From Methanofastidiosum methylothiophilum (lineage in GTDB: Archaea; Methanobacteriota_B; Thermococci; Methanofastidiosales; Methanofastidiosaceae), in assembly GCA_001587635.1 (NCBI GenBank), contig LNJE01000029.1:1-6276 (forward strand): a DNA stretch of 6,276 bases, written 5' to 3'. Made by a program: the position numbers and the translations under genes. Below, in pieces: positions 1-5,255 of this stretch. Position 1 is the first letter of the stretch. The number at the start of each line of letters is the position of its first letter. Under the pieces are notes generated by a model. The model had not been told where the DNA came from. It was given only the letters and a program-made list of their open reading frames with translations, and did not search any database.

Positions 1-2
1 TC

Positions 3-1688
3 CTCATAACTCAAATAATTCAGAATCCAACAGGTATTAGGAACTCTCTTTTGGCAGGAATTAAAGCAATAGATACCCCATCTAATCCTACACCTGAGGA
101 TTGGGAAGAGGCAGCTGAAATGTTAGAAAAAAAGAAAAAAGAACAGCTTGAAAGAAAGAAAACTTTAAAAAACATTTCTGCTATTAAAGAAAGTGAAAGT
201 AAAGCTTTTGAAGAAAAAGTGGAAAGTGTTATAGAAAAGGCAAGTGAAGAAGAAGTTAAAAAAACTGAACCTCCAAAAGAAGATAGTATGAGTCAATATG
301 TGGATAGGAGGGGTCTTAAAACTCCCTCTCCCTTTATTTCAATTGACCAAGATATTCCTAAAATAGAAAAAGATGTAGTTACTGAAAGTATTCAGAGTGA
401 ATCTAAAAAAGTAAGACCAAAATTTTTTAAATTTAAACCGCCTTTTAATCAAAACAAGAATATTCCTACTACTGGTAAAAAGAAAATATCAAAAACTTTC
501 TTAAGGGTTGTCATTCCTCTCTTTGCTCTATTAATAATAGGTGGAATTCTTTACAATCATTTTGCTACATTTGTAAAAGTAAAAATATTTGTTGAATCAA
601 AGCCAGTTAGGATTGAAACAGTATTATCAGGAGACAAAAATGCAGAGGAGATAGATTTTGAATCTTCTAAGATACCAATTAAAACAGAAGAGAAGAGTAA
701 GAGTCTATCTACCACTATTACTGCAACAGGAAAGGCATACAAAGGAGAAAAGGCAGAGGGGAAGATAAATATATTTTTCTCAGCAGATTGCACAGAAGAA
801 ACACAACCGATTACACTTGAGGCTGGCCATACTTTAACTACAACAATTGATGGTAAAACATTGGTATATGAATTAAAAGATGGAGTTACTATAAAGTGTG
901 ATGAGGCTTTGTCAGGAAAAGAGGCCTCTATTATAGCAACTAACTTTGGCCGAGAATATAATATATCAACCTTAAATAAAAGCTTTACAATACAAGGGCA
1001 TACAGAAATCTTTGGTAAAAATACTACCCTTATTTCAGGAGGTACTAAGGACGAATATACTGTTCTTGCACAGGGGGATATAGATAAGGGGGTAGAGGAG
1101 TTAAGTTCTACTGCAATTGAGGAAATAAAGTCAGAATTAAGAGAGGTCTCTGGTGATTGGGTAATTATAGAGGACACTATACTTAGTGCCGTTGATAAGA
1201 CAAGTATCAAGACAGATAAAAAGGTCGGAGAGGAGGCTACTGATGTTAATTTAGATCTTACTGTAAAGGGTTCAGCCACTTATTACAACAAGTACAATCT
1301 TAAAGAGAAGGTAAAAGAGCTTCTTAAGAAGAAAGCTGAGGAAGAGAAGTTGTTTGATAGTGAAAATGATCTTGATTTAGAACTTAATGAAGATATTAAA
1401 ACTGATATTTCTGTAGTTGAGACTAAAAAGAATTCAATTAAGATTAAGATAGTAGCAAGTTCTACTGTTAAACCTAAGGTAAATAAAGATAAGATTGCAC
1501 AGGATTTGATGGGTATGGGATGGAAAGATGGTATTGAGTATCTAAGTAGTTTACAGTTTGCCGAAAAGAAACCTGAGGCTGTATTTTATCCTGAGAAATA
1601 TCCTACATTCTTAAAGAGATTTCCTGATAGAAAGGGGGGAGTGTTAATAGAAATTAAAGAGATAGAGGTTGCTCAGGAAAGTGATTAA
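3..1688 (+). CDS. Membrane-anchored 'baseplate J-like' protein of CPR type, 5' end outside the window
   Basis: The frame is open from base 3 to a TAA at 1686-1688. A TTG at 51 preceded by AGGA could be a start, but I prefer a gene beginning upstream. The residues before it (ITQ..NPTGIRNSLLAGIKAID) resemble the end of the N-terminal domain of a CPR protein family, where a 'TxDPxGRNLAxxAGI'-like stretch occurs (recalled, not searched). Counting from the TTG as residue 1: residues 15-145 are a charged, Lys/Glu-rich, probably cytoplasmic linker with coiled-coil character. Residues 150-171 (FLRVVIPLFALLIIGGILYN) form one membrane helix. Residues 175-545 are a long, probably extracytoplasmic part containing ATGKAYKGEKAEGKINIF and ISGGTKDEYTVLAQGDID, the pattern often annotated as baseplate J-like. 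Cys247 and Cys283 could form a disulfide. No phage-tail neighbours are seen, so a role in a baseplate is not implied; function is unknown. The reading frame is secure, the family likely. Confidence 0.75.
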   Translation, partial: LITQIIQNPTGIRNSLLAGIKAIDTPSNPTPEDWEEAAEMLEKKKKEQLERKKTLKNISAIKESESKAFEEKVESVIEKASEEEVKKTEPPKEDSMSQYVDRRGLKTPSPFISIDQDIPKIEKDVVTESIQSESKKVRPKFFKFKPPFNQNKNIPTTGKKKISKTFLRVVIPLFALLIIGGILYNHFATFVKVKIFVESKPVRIETVLSGDKNAEEIDFESSKIPIKTEEKSKSLSTTITATGKAYKGEKAEGKINIFFSADCTEETQPITLEAGHTLTTTIDGKTLVYELKDGVTIKCDEALSGKEASIIATNFGREYNISTLNKSFTIQGHTEIFGKNTTLISGGTKDEYTVLAQGDIDKGVEELSSTAIEEIKSELREVSGDWVIIEDTILSAVDKTSIKTDKKVGEEATDVNLDLTVKGSATYYNKYNLKEKVKELLKKKAEEEKLFDSENDLDLELNEDIKTDISVVETKKNSIKIKIVASSTVKPKVNKDKIAQDLMGMGWKDGIEYLSSLQFAEKKPEAVFYPEKYPTFLKRFPDRKGGVLIEIKEIEVAQESD

Positions 1689-1711
1689 TCCTTTATTTTA
1701 ATCAAAAATAT

Positions 1712-1720
1712 TGATAGAAT
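1712..1720 (+). promoter_or_regulatory. Extended -10 promoter element ahead of the tRNA pair
   Basis: TGATAGAAT fits the extended -10 form TGnTAnAAT, and transcription would start about 4-6 bases before tRNA-Arg. I see no good -35 hexamer at the usual distance (1692-1697 is tttatt). The element lies in the 43-base gap after the upstream gene, in AT-rich sequence, so a chance match is possible. Confidence 0.35.
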
Positions 1721-1731
1721 ACGATGTTTAT

Positions 1732-1808
1732 GTACCCGTAGCTCAATCGGATAGAGCAATTGCCTTCTAAGCAGTAGGTTGCCGGTTCGATTCCGGCCGG
1801 GTACACCA
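1732..1808 (+). tRNA. tRNA-Arg (anticodon UCU), CCA end encoded
   Basis: A complete cloverleaf can be drawn. The acceptor stem GTACCCG (1732-1738) pairs with CGGGTAC (1798-1804). The D stem is GCTC/GAGC (1741-1744 with 1754-1757). The anticodon stem is ATTGC/GCAGT with one G-U pair and loop CTTCTAA (1764-1770), which puts TCT at 1766-1768, reading AGA. The T arm is GCCGG-TTCGATT-CCGGC (1781-1797). A1805 is the discriminator and CCA is encoded at 1806-1808. AGA is used freely for Arg in the neighbouring genes, so this should be a major Arg tRNA. The next tRNA begins at the following base. Confidence 0.97.
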
Positions 1809-1895
1809 GGAGAGATGCCTGAGCGGTCGAAAGGACACGCTTGGAGAGCGTGCGTATGAGAAATCGTACCGTGGGTTCGAATCCCACTCTCTCCG
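1809..1895 (+). tRNA. tRNA-Ser (anticodon GGA), no encoded CCA
   Basis: The acceptor stem GGAGAGA (1809-1815) pairs perfectly with TCTCTCC (1888-1894), with discriminator G1895. The anticodon stem is CACGC/GCGTG (1836-1840 with 1848-1852) and the loop TTGGAGA places GGA at 1843-1845, reading UCC and UCU. A long variable arm, as expected for Ser, has a short stem at 1854-1857 with 1866-1869. The T arm is GTGGG-TTCGAAT-CCCAC (1871-1887). The bases after G1895 are TTG, so CCA must be added by a tRNA nucleotidyltransferase, unlike the adjoining tRNA-Arg. Both tRNAs are probably cut from one transcript. Confidence 0.97.
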
Positions 1896-1901
1896 TTGAC
1901 A

Positions 1902-1915
1902 ACACTTTCAGATAT
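1902..1915. repeat. Left copy of a 14-base direct repeat, just past tRNA-Ser
   Basis: ACACTTTCAGATAT starts 6 bases after the tRNA-Ser discriminator base and recurs exactly at 2659-2672. Weaker similarity with gaps continues in both copies (AAAACTT..., CTAT.CTAAA..., CCTTTG), to about 1972 here and 2708 there. The two copies bracket the split minus-strand gene, like the ends of an inserted block. A chance repeat in AT-rich DNA is not excluded. Confidence 0.5.
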
Positions 1916-1980
1916 GGAGCTTAAAATAGAAATAGGTCTAAAACTTCTTACTTCTATCTAAATTACCCTTTGTTTATTAC

Positions 1981-2352
1981 TTAGCTTTTAATAATAGCAG
2001 AAACTCTTAACAGAGTTTTATCTTCTGGTATTGAGATCCCATAAGTTTTTATAAACTCAATTTCAGCTTCTCTCTGCAATCTATCTCTTTCTATTGTAAG
2101 CGACCTCTCTTCCTTAAGTATTTCATCTGCTATTTTAGGATAATCCTTAATATATAAAGATATATCTACAGGACCAGTATTTTTCTCCCCATGCTCTTCG
2201 TCAATATAATCATCTGAAATTTTATATCTTTTTGCTAAATTAGCATACCATTCGTTTCTCCTCTTTTCAAAATCAACAAGTTCTGGAGAAGTAATCGTAA
2301 GTTCTGTTTCTCCTGTTGTGAAATCATGTGATACAACACTCCCCAGCATCAA
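1981..2352 (-). CDS. C-terminal part of an amber-split gene, function unknown
   Basis: This 123-codon frame ends with TAA at 1983-1981. It starts nominally at TTG 2352 or ATG 2349, neither with a Shine-Dalgarno. The same frame stays open upstream past both to a TAG at 2427-2425, and beyond that to an ATG at 2589. The visible ORF is therefore best read as residues 80-202 of one larger protein. The product is soluble and charged, with no membrane segment and no Cys. It contains the helical, probably coiled-coil stretch IADEILKEERSLTIERDRLQ and ends in LLRVSAIIKS. I recognise no family. It is transcribed toward the tRNA genes and away from the XRE regulator. It may be dead, translated by readthrough, or an intact gene with a sequencing error. 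Confidence 0.5.
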   Translation of the reverse strand: MMLGSVVSHDFTTGETELTITSPELVDFEKRRNEWYANLAKRYKISDDYIDEEHGEKNTGPVDISLYIKDYPKIADEILKEERSLTIERDRLQREAEIEFIKTYGISIPEDKTLLRVSAIIKS

Positions 2353-2589
2353 TTCTTGTCTTATTTGGAACTGGTTAAGTTGTTTGGTATCAATATTATC
2401 ATAACTTTCTGCGATTTTTTCTGTCTAATTTTTATTTATGTCAAGAATGGGAATCTCTGTTGGTTTCCCCGTAGTGATTTTAACATCTATAACAGATCCT
2501 GCAGGTAGAGAATAGTATCCATTCTCTTTTATATCGTTAGTTATTTCTTGATAGGTTGTATCTCCTTTTGAATCAAATTCTATTGACAT
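2353..2589 (-). pseudogene. N-terminal part of the same gene, ended by in-frame TAG at codon 55
   Basis: From ATG 2589-2587 the frame reads 54 codons, beginning MSIEFDSKGDTTYQEI and ending PILDINKN. It then meets TAG at 2427-2425 and continues TEKIAESYDNIDTKQLNQFQ straight into the downstream ORF in the same frame. Joined, the gene has 202 codons before TAA. A promoter-like sequence lies about 30 bases upstream of this ATG, which supports it as the original start. A single CAG-to-TAG change would explain the stop. There is no Shine-Dalgarno before the ATG. No family is recognised. Confidence 0.55.
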
Positions 2590-2617
2590 TGTATAAATAG
2601 AATTAAATTAATGGTGA

Positions 2618-2646
2618 ATTCTACCACCTGAAGTGTGGCAACTCAA
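2618..2646 (-). promoter_or_regulatory. Promoter for the amber-split minus-strand gene
   Basis: Read on the minus strand, TTGAGT (2646-2641) is separated by exactly 17 bases from TAGAAT (2623-2618), and TG one base before the -10 makes it an extended -10. Matches to consensus are 4/6 and 5/6. Transcription would start near 2611, leaving a leader of about 20 bases before ATG 2589. It is divergent to the plus-strand promoter at 2761. Confidence 0.5.
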
Positions 2647-2658
2647 CAATGGAAGGAT

Positions 2659-2672
2659 ACACTTTCAGATAT
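2659..2672. repeat. Right copy of the 14-base direct repeat, in the divergent promoter region
   Basis: This is an exact ACACTTTCAGATAT match to 1902-1915, offset by 757 bases. It lies just upstream of the minus-strand -35 and about 90 bases upstream of the plus-strand -35. Besides marking one end of an inserted block, it could be a protein-binding site. The copy beside the tRNA, which is not at a promoter for the split gene, fits the block-end reading better. Confidence 0.5.
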
Positions 2673-2760
2673 AAAACTTAATACTCTTCTTCCTATACTA
2701 AACCTTTGAATAGAAATCATAAAAATACTTTATATCCAAGAATTATATTTTATGAGGAGT

Positions 2761-2789
2761 TAGACAAGCATCCATATTATTGTTATCAT
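2761..2789 (+). promoter_or_regulatory. Promoter for the XRE regulator and the gene after it
   Basis: TAGACA (2761-2766), a 17-base spacer and TATCAT (2784-2789) match the consensus at 5/6 and 5/6, and TG at 2781-2782 makes the -10 extended. The predicted transcript start is near 2796. The in-frame TAG at 2793-2795 is therefore at or upstream of the transcript's beginning and does not interrupt the regulator. Any start codon must lie within about the next 35 bases. Confidence 0.45.
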
Positions 2790-2828
2790 ACTTAGGAAGC
2801 TATAAAAAGTCAGAAAAAGAACGAAACA

Positions 2829-3017
2829 ATTGAGAATAAGATAAAACTGCTAAGAAATAAGCAGGGATTAATGCAAGATGAATTGGGGAGAAAATCCGAT
2901 CTCCCCTATACAACACTAACTAAAATTGAAACAAATGTAATAACAAAACCTTCAATTCAAACGGTTATGAAAATAGCTAAAGGTCTAGGTATTGGTGTCG
3001 ATGATTTAATTAAATAA
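2829..3017 (+). CDS. Small XRE-family helix-turn-helix regulator without a normal start codon
   Basis: From ATT 2829 to TAA 3015-3017 the frame encodes 62 residues covering a complete XRE/Cro-CI DNA-binding domain. It begins IENKIKLLRNKQGLMQDELG, continues with the recognition-helix region DLPYTTLTKIET, then SIQTVMKIAKGLGIGVDDLIK. This is the one-domain pattern often seen in CPR genomes, where the protein typically starts M-x-T-I-G-x-K-I. Here the residues before I are N-E-T, and there is no ATG, GTG or TTG between the upstream in-frame TAG (2793-2795) and the domain. Possible starts are ATT 2829, which matches the usual length, or ATA 2802. ATG 2871 would delete helix 1. The gene may have lost its start, or the start is rare, or the sequence has an error. 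It should bind DNA as a dimer and probably controls its own promoter and perhaps the divergent one. It ends 4 bases before the next gene. Confidence 0.6.
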   Translation: MENKIKLLRNKQGLMQDELGRKSDLPYTTLTKIETNVITKPSIQTVMKIAKGLGIGVDDLIK

Positions 3018-3021
3018 AAAT

Positions 3022-4122
3022 ATGATAAAAAAAGACATAAAAATTGAAAAGATTATAGATACTAAAAGGTGGAAAGTGCTTGACGAAATGATAAATAAAC
3101 AGCAGTTAATTTTTAAATTAGGACACTTAAATCCCGAAGTTTTTATGGATCTTGAAAAAGGAGAAAGAAACAAAATTATTAAAACAGAAGTAAGAGGCAA
3201 TATAACAGAAACTACTTCAACCTTTGGAATTATCACAAAAAAAGGCAAAATGGCTGATTTTTATGATGCAATGACTTTTGCCGTTCAAACAGGACTGATA
3301 ACCCAACTTACCGTTAAAGATATTCAAGATATGAGAGATAATGTAAATAAAGTTTTTCCTGAGGAATATGACCATATTACAGACATATCTGTAATAAATT
3401 ATAAAGAAGAGAAAGTTGCCTCTCAAGCGCTGGAAAATCTTGCAACTCAATTTACCAANGGTTTGGCAGNNACACCGATACCNGGTGCGCCAAATAATAT
3501 GACTATTGANGAAGCATTTACAAATCCTTTAATAGTGGAGGNNATGAAAAAACAAGGGAATAGCACAGAAAATATAAATAAAATATTAGNAATGATGAAA
3601 GAAGCTTCCGCTCAAATGATAAAAAGTGCCCAANCATCAAATATAAAATATGAAATNGGNAAATTTAAGCAATATCCCGCAGTTTATTTTAGTCTTCCCA
3701 TAAAACCAAAAATNAAGAAAGANAAAAAGAAAGANAGGACAATTGAAATTAAAAATCCAGANGGAACAATAACAAAAATTCAAGCTTCAGGTGGCGGTAA
3801 CGANGATAGAGTCAAATTCCCTCCCGATGCTTTTAAAAAGGAAGATCTTCCTNTAGGNGGTAAAATACTTCAAGCAATTCAAGTAAAAAATTTTCTAATT
3901 TCTGGTGGACTTTTAACTTCTTTGCATTGCGCNCCAAGCGGTAAGCTATTTTGTCAATCATTAACACAATTTAATACNATTACAAAGGTTACTCATGACG
4001 GGGNGATGACTTTNATCGATCATTTAATTGTTCCTTTAAATAGTTGTTTAGAAAAAGAAGGATATATGAANAGAGAAGAAATNGAANANATGATACTTAA
4101 GNTTATCTCTTTGTTATNGTAA
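3022..4122 (+). CDS. Uncharacterised 366-residue soluble protein, co-transcribed with the XRE regulator
   Basis: ATG 3022 lies 4 bases past the regulator's stop, so the two should share an mRNA. The protein ends at TAA 4120-4122. It has no signal peptide or membrane segment and should be cytoplasmic. The N-terminal half (residues 1-145, e.g. EMINKQQLIFKLGHLNPEVF) looks like a folded alpha/beta domain. Residues 155-205 are helical and Met/Gln/Asn-rich. A Lys-rich stretch spans 227-239. The C-terminal part (240-366) includes IQASGGGN and Cys303, Cys311 and Cys342. I recognise no family. There are 28 ambiguous bases after 3459, 19 of them at third codon positions, which supports a protein under purifying selection. 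Pairing with a small XRE protein is an arrangement found in toxin-antitoxin and defence loci, but no catalytic motif supports that here. No Shine-Dalgarno precedes the ATG; the upstream bases are A-rich. Confidence 0.8.
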   Translation: MIKKDIKIEKIIDTKRWKVLDEMINKQQLIFKLGHLNPEVFMDLEKGERNKIIKTEVRGNITETTSTFGIITKKGKMADFYDAMTFAVQTGLITQLTVKDIQDMRDNVNKVFPEEYDHITDISVINYKEEKVASQALENLATQFTXGLAXTPIXGAPNNMTIXEAFTNPLIVEXMKKQGNSTENINKILXMMKEASAQMIKSAQXSNIKYEXXKFKQYPAVYFSLPIKPKXKKXKKKXRTIEIKNPXGTITKIQASGGGNXDRVKFPPDAFKKEDLPXXGKILQAIQVKNFLISGGLLTSLHCXPSGKLFCQSLTQFNXITKVTHDGXMTXIDHLIVPLNSCLEKEGYMXREEXEXMILKXISLLX

Positions 4123-4146
4123 TAATTAACATTTTTTAAGTATNAT

Positions 4147-4174
4147 TTGATAAAAATATTTTTTATATTATACT
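4147..4174 (+). promoter_or_regulatory. Promoter for the three-gene envelope cluster
   Basis: TTGATA (4147-4152, 5/6 to consensus), a 16-base spacer and TATACT (4169-4174, 5/6) form a good sigma-70-type promoter with a start near 4181. It lies in the 93-base gap after the previous gene and points at the gene at 4216. N4144 lies just outside the -35. Confidence 0.5.
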
Positions 4175-4185
4175 NGTATTTAGGG

Positions 4186-4198
4186 TAGTAATTTACTA
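4186..4198. promoter_or_regulatory. Operator-like 13-base dyad just after the predicted transcript start
   Basis: TAGTAA and TTACTA are perfect inverted repeats around a single T (4192). The site begins about 5 bases after the predicted transcript start and ends 17 bases before ATG 4216, where a bound repressor would block transcription. The XRE protein encoded upstream is a possible binder, but I see no second copy near its own promoter. Confidence 0.35.
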
Positions 4199-4215
4199 AT
4201 TAAANACATTACGAT

Positions 4216-4662
4216 ATGAGTAAAAAAAATATTATTNTTTTGATAGGCGTNTTAATAGTTATANGTNTTTTNTTATTTATTTATCAAAGTGACTTTTTAT
4301 TTAAAAAAAACNTCGATTATGATNCAGAAAAAAATAATAATNTNCCNATAACTTCGACCGAAGAAGATTCTGANGAATCACCAAATACTACTTCNAATGA
4401 AACNAAANCTNCCAATACAGGGAATATAAGTGATGAGGCCTGTATNGAAATACTAGCTTACGCTTTTCGTATAGCAGAATCAGATCTTGCAGATCCTAAG
4501 ATATTAGAATATAGCAAAAAGATGGAAGAGTTAGAGAAAAAATATGGGGTAGACGGTGAATCTGATTATTTTAATGAATATTGTGACGATAGAGTTGGAG
4601 ATGATGAGGTTTATGAAAAAATTAAAGAAAAAATGAGAGAGCTTGGCTCTGATATAGAGTAG
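4216..4662 (+). CDS. Small membrane-anchored extracytoplasmic protein, unknown function
   Basis: This 148-residue protein runs from ATG 4216 to TAG 4660-4662. A short basic start (MSKKN) is followed by a hydrophobic segment at about residues 6-23. That segment is probably an uncleaved signal anchor; no lipobox Cys is seen. A variable linker rich in Asn, Ser, Thr and Glu follows (33-70). The C-terminal helical domain (72-148) begins with SDEAC and includes AYAFRIAESDLADPKILEYS and FNEYCDDRVGDDEV. Its only two Cys, 76 and 123, lie in this outer domain and could form a disulfide. Most of the 16 ambiguous residues fall in the anchor and linker, consistent with faster change there. No family is recognised. 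It is the first gene after the promoter at 4147; the next gene starts 39 bases on. No Shine-Dalgarno is visible. Confidence 0.75.
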   Translation: MSKKNIIXLIGXLIVIXXXLFIYQSDFLFKKNXDYDXEKNNNXXITSTEEDSXESPNTTXNEXKXXNTGNISDEACXEILAYAFRIAESDLADPKILEYSKKMEELEKKYGVDGESDYFNEYCDDRVGDDEVYEKIKEKMRELGSDIE

Positions 4663-4701
4663 CACCCTTAGAAGTTTATAAATTATAAATTTTATTAATT
4701 T

Positions 4702-5232
4702 ATGGATAACTCTCAAAACAAAGCAAAATTTAGCTTAGATTCATTAAATCCCGCTGGCGTTTGCACACTAGTAACTATTATTGCAATAATAGGGGCTTTT
4801 GCCGGATTAGCAACTAAAAATCCTTTGTGGATTTTGTTTTTTTTACTACCGACAACAATCTACGAGGCTATCCGCACCCAAGAAGGAGCTTCAACTAAAT
4901 TTAGCTCGATTTTGCTTTTAGTTATCTTGGTTCTGGAGATATTTTTAATTATATTCAATGTTAATTTTGATTTGGCGGGATTTTTTGGAGCAGAAGAGAA
5001 ATATATCGCTGGTTATACGTTGCCATTAGGTGATATTAAGATCTTTGGCCCTCTTTTGCTGGCAACTTTATCAACAATTTTAATTTTTAGAACTCGTGGT
5101 AAGTATACTAAATGGCTTTCGATAATTATTGCTATAGGATCTCTAGTTGCAATTTATCTAATAAATCCCTACTTTTTCCAGGAAGCACTAAAGCTAATTG
5201 TTAATAGCTTATTTGATAGATTTTCTTTTTGA
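4702..5232 (+). CDS. Integral membrane protein with about five helices, unknown function
   Basis: This 176-residue protein runs from ATG 4702 to TGA 5230-5232. Hydrophobic segments lie near residues 18-37 (AGVCTLVTIIAIIGAFAGLA), 41-57 (PLWILFFLLPTTIYEAI), 68-88, 113-130 and 137-155. The N-terminus is short and polar. Charged residues in loops after helices 2 and 4 (AIRTQEG, FRTRGKYTK) suggest those loops are cytoplasmic. No transporter signature or catalytic motif is seen. It sits between two anchored extracytoplasmic proteins, 39 bases after one and 23 before the other, so it may be their membrane partner. That is inference from position only. The upstream sequence is AT-only with no Shine-Dalgarno. 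Confidence 0.75.
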   Translation: MDNSQNKAKFSLDSLNPAGVCTLVTIIAIIGAFAGLATKNPLWILFFLLPTTIYEAIRTQEGASTKFSSILLLVILVLEIFLIIFNVNFDLAGFFGAEEKYIAGYTLPLGDIKIFGPLLLATLSTILIFRTRGKYTKWLSIIIAIGSLVAIYLINPYFFQEALKLIVNSLFDRFSF

Positions 5233-5255
5233 TATTAATTATTTTTTAAAAATAT

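Larger units (their letters stand above)
3459..4446. other. Tract of 47 scattered ambiguous bases (N)
   Basis: All N bases in the window lie here: 28 in the gene ending at 4122, 3 in the intergenic gap (4144, 4175, 4205) and 16 in the next gene. They occur singly or as two adjacent pairs, never as long runs. In the two genes 27 of 44 are at third codon positions, 12 at first and 5 at second. That bias is expected of variation between strains, not of random base-call failure. Residues at these sites should be treated as unknown. Confidence 0.8.

Noticed and set aside
557..1279. A 240-codon minus-strand open frame inside the first gene
   Set aside because: It lies wholly opposite a well-supported coding sequence. 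Its Ser/Val/Ile-rich product mirrors that gene's Lys/Glu-rich and Thr/Asp-rich codons, and it has no start signal.
1702..1905. A 67-codon minus-strand frame across the tRNA pair
   Set aside because: It is the antisense of two clear tRNAs. Its GFEPTV and AGIEPATYCLEG strings are the well-known false product of reading tRNAs backwards.
1896..1927. Perfect -35 TTGACA right after tRNA-Ser, with TAAAAT at 1922
   Set aside because: The spacing is 20 bases, too long for a normal promoter, and nothing on the plus strand follows until the XRE gene about 900 bases on.
1926..1957. ATAGAA/TTCTAT inverted repeat between the convergent genes, as a bidirectional terminator
   Set aside because: It has a six-pair AT-rich stem with a 20-base loop and no T-run directly after it, so it is too weak to call.
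2425..2795. TAG reassigned as a sense codon (two TAG in possible reading frames)
   Set aside because: The TAG at 2793 lies at or upstream of the predicted transcript start. TAG is the natural end of the gene at 4216-4662, and no intact gene contains an internal TAG.
3006..3450. Two minus-strand open frames of 80 and 77 codons
   Set aside because: Both are opposite the gene at 3022, are hydrophobic by complementarity to Lys/Asn-rich codons, and resemble nothing.
4675..4693. TTTATAA-A-TTATAAA dyad followed by TTTT, possible terminator
   Set aside because: The stem is only A-T pairs and would be very weak. Such palindromes are expected by chance in AT-only spacers, and the genes on both sides look co-transcribed.
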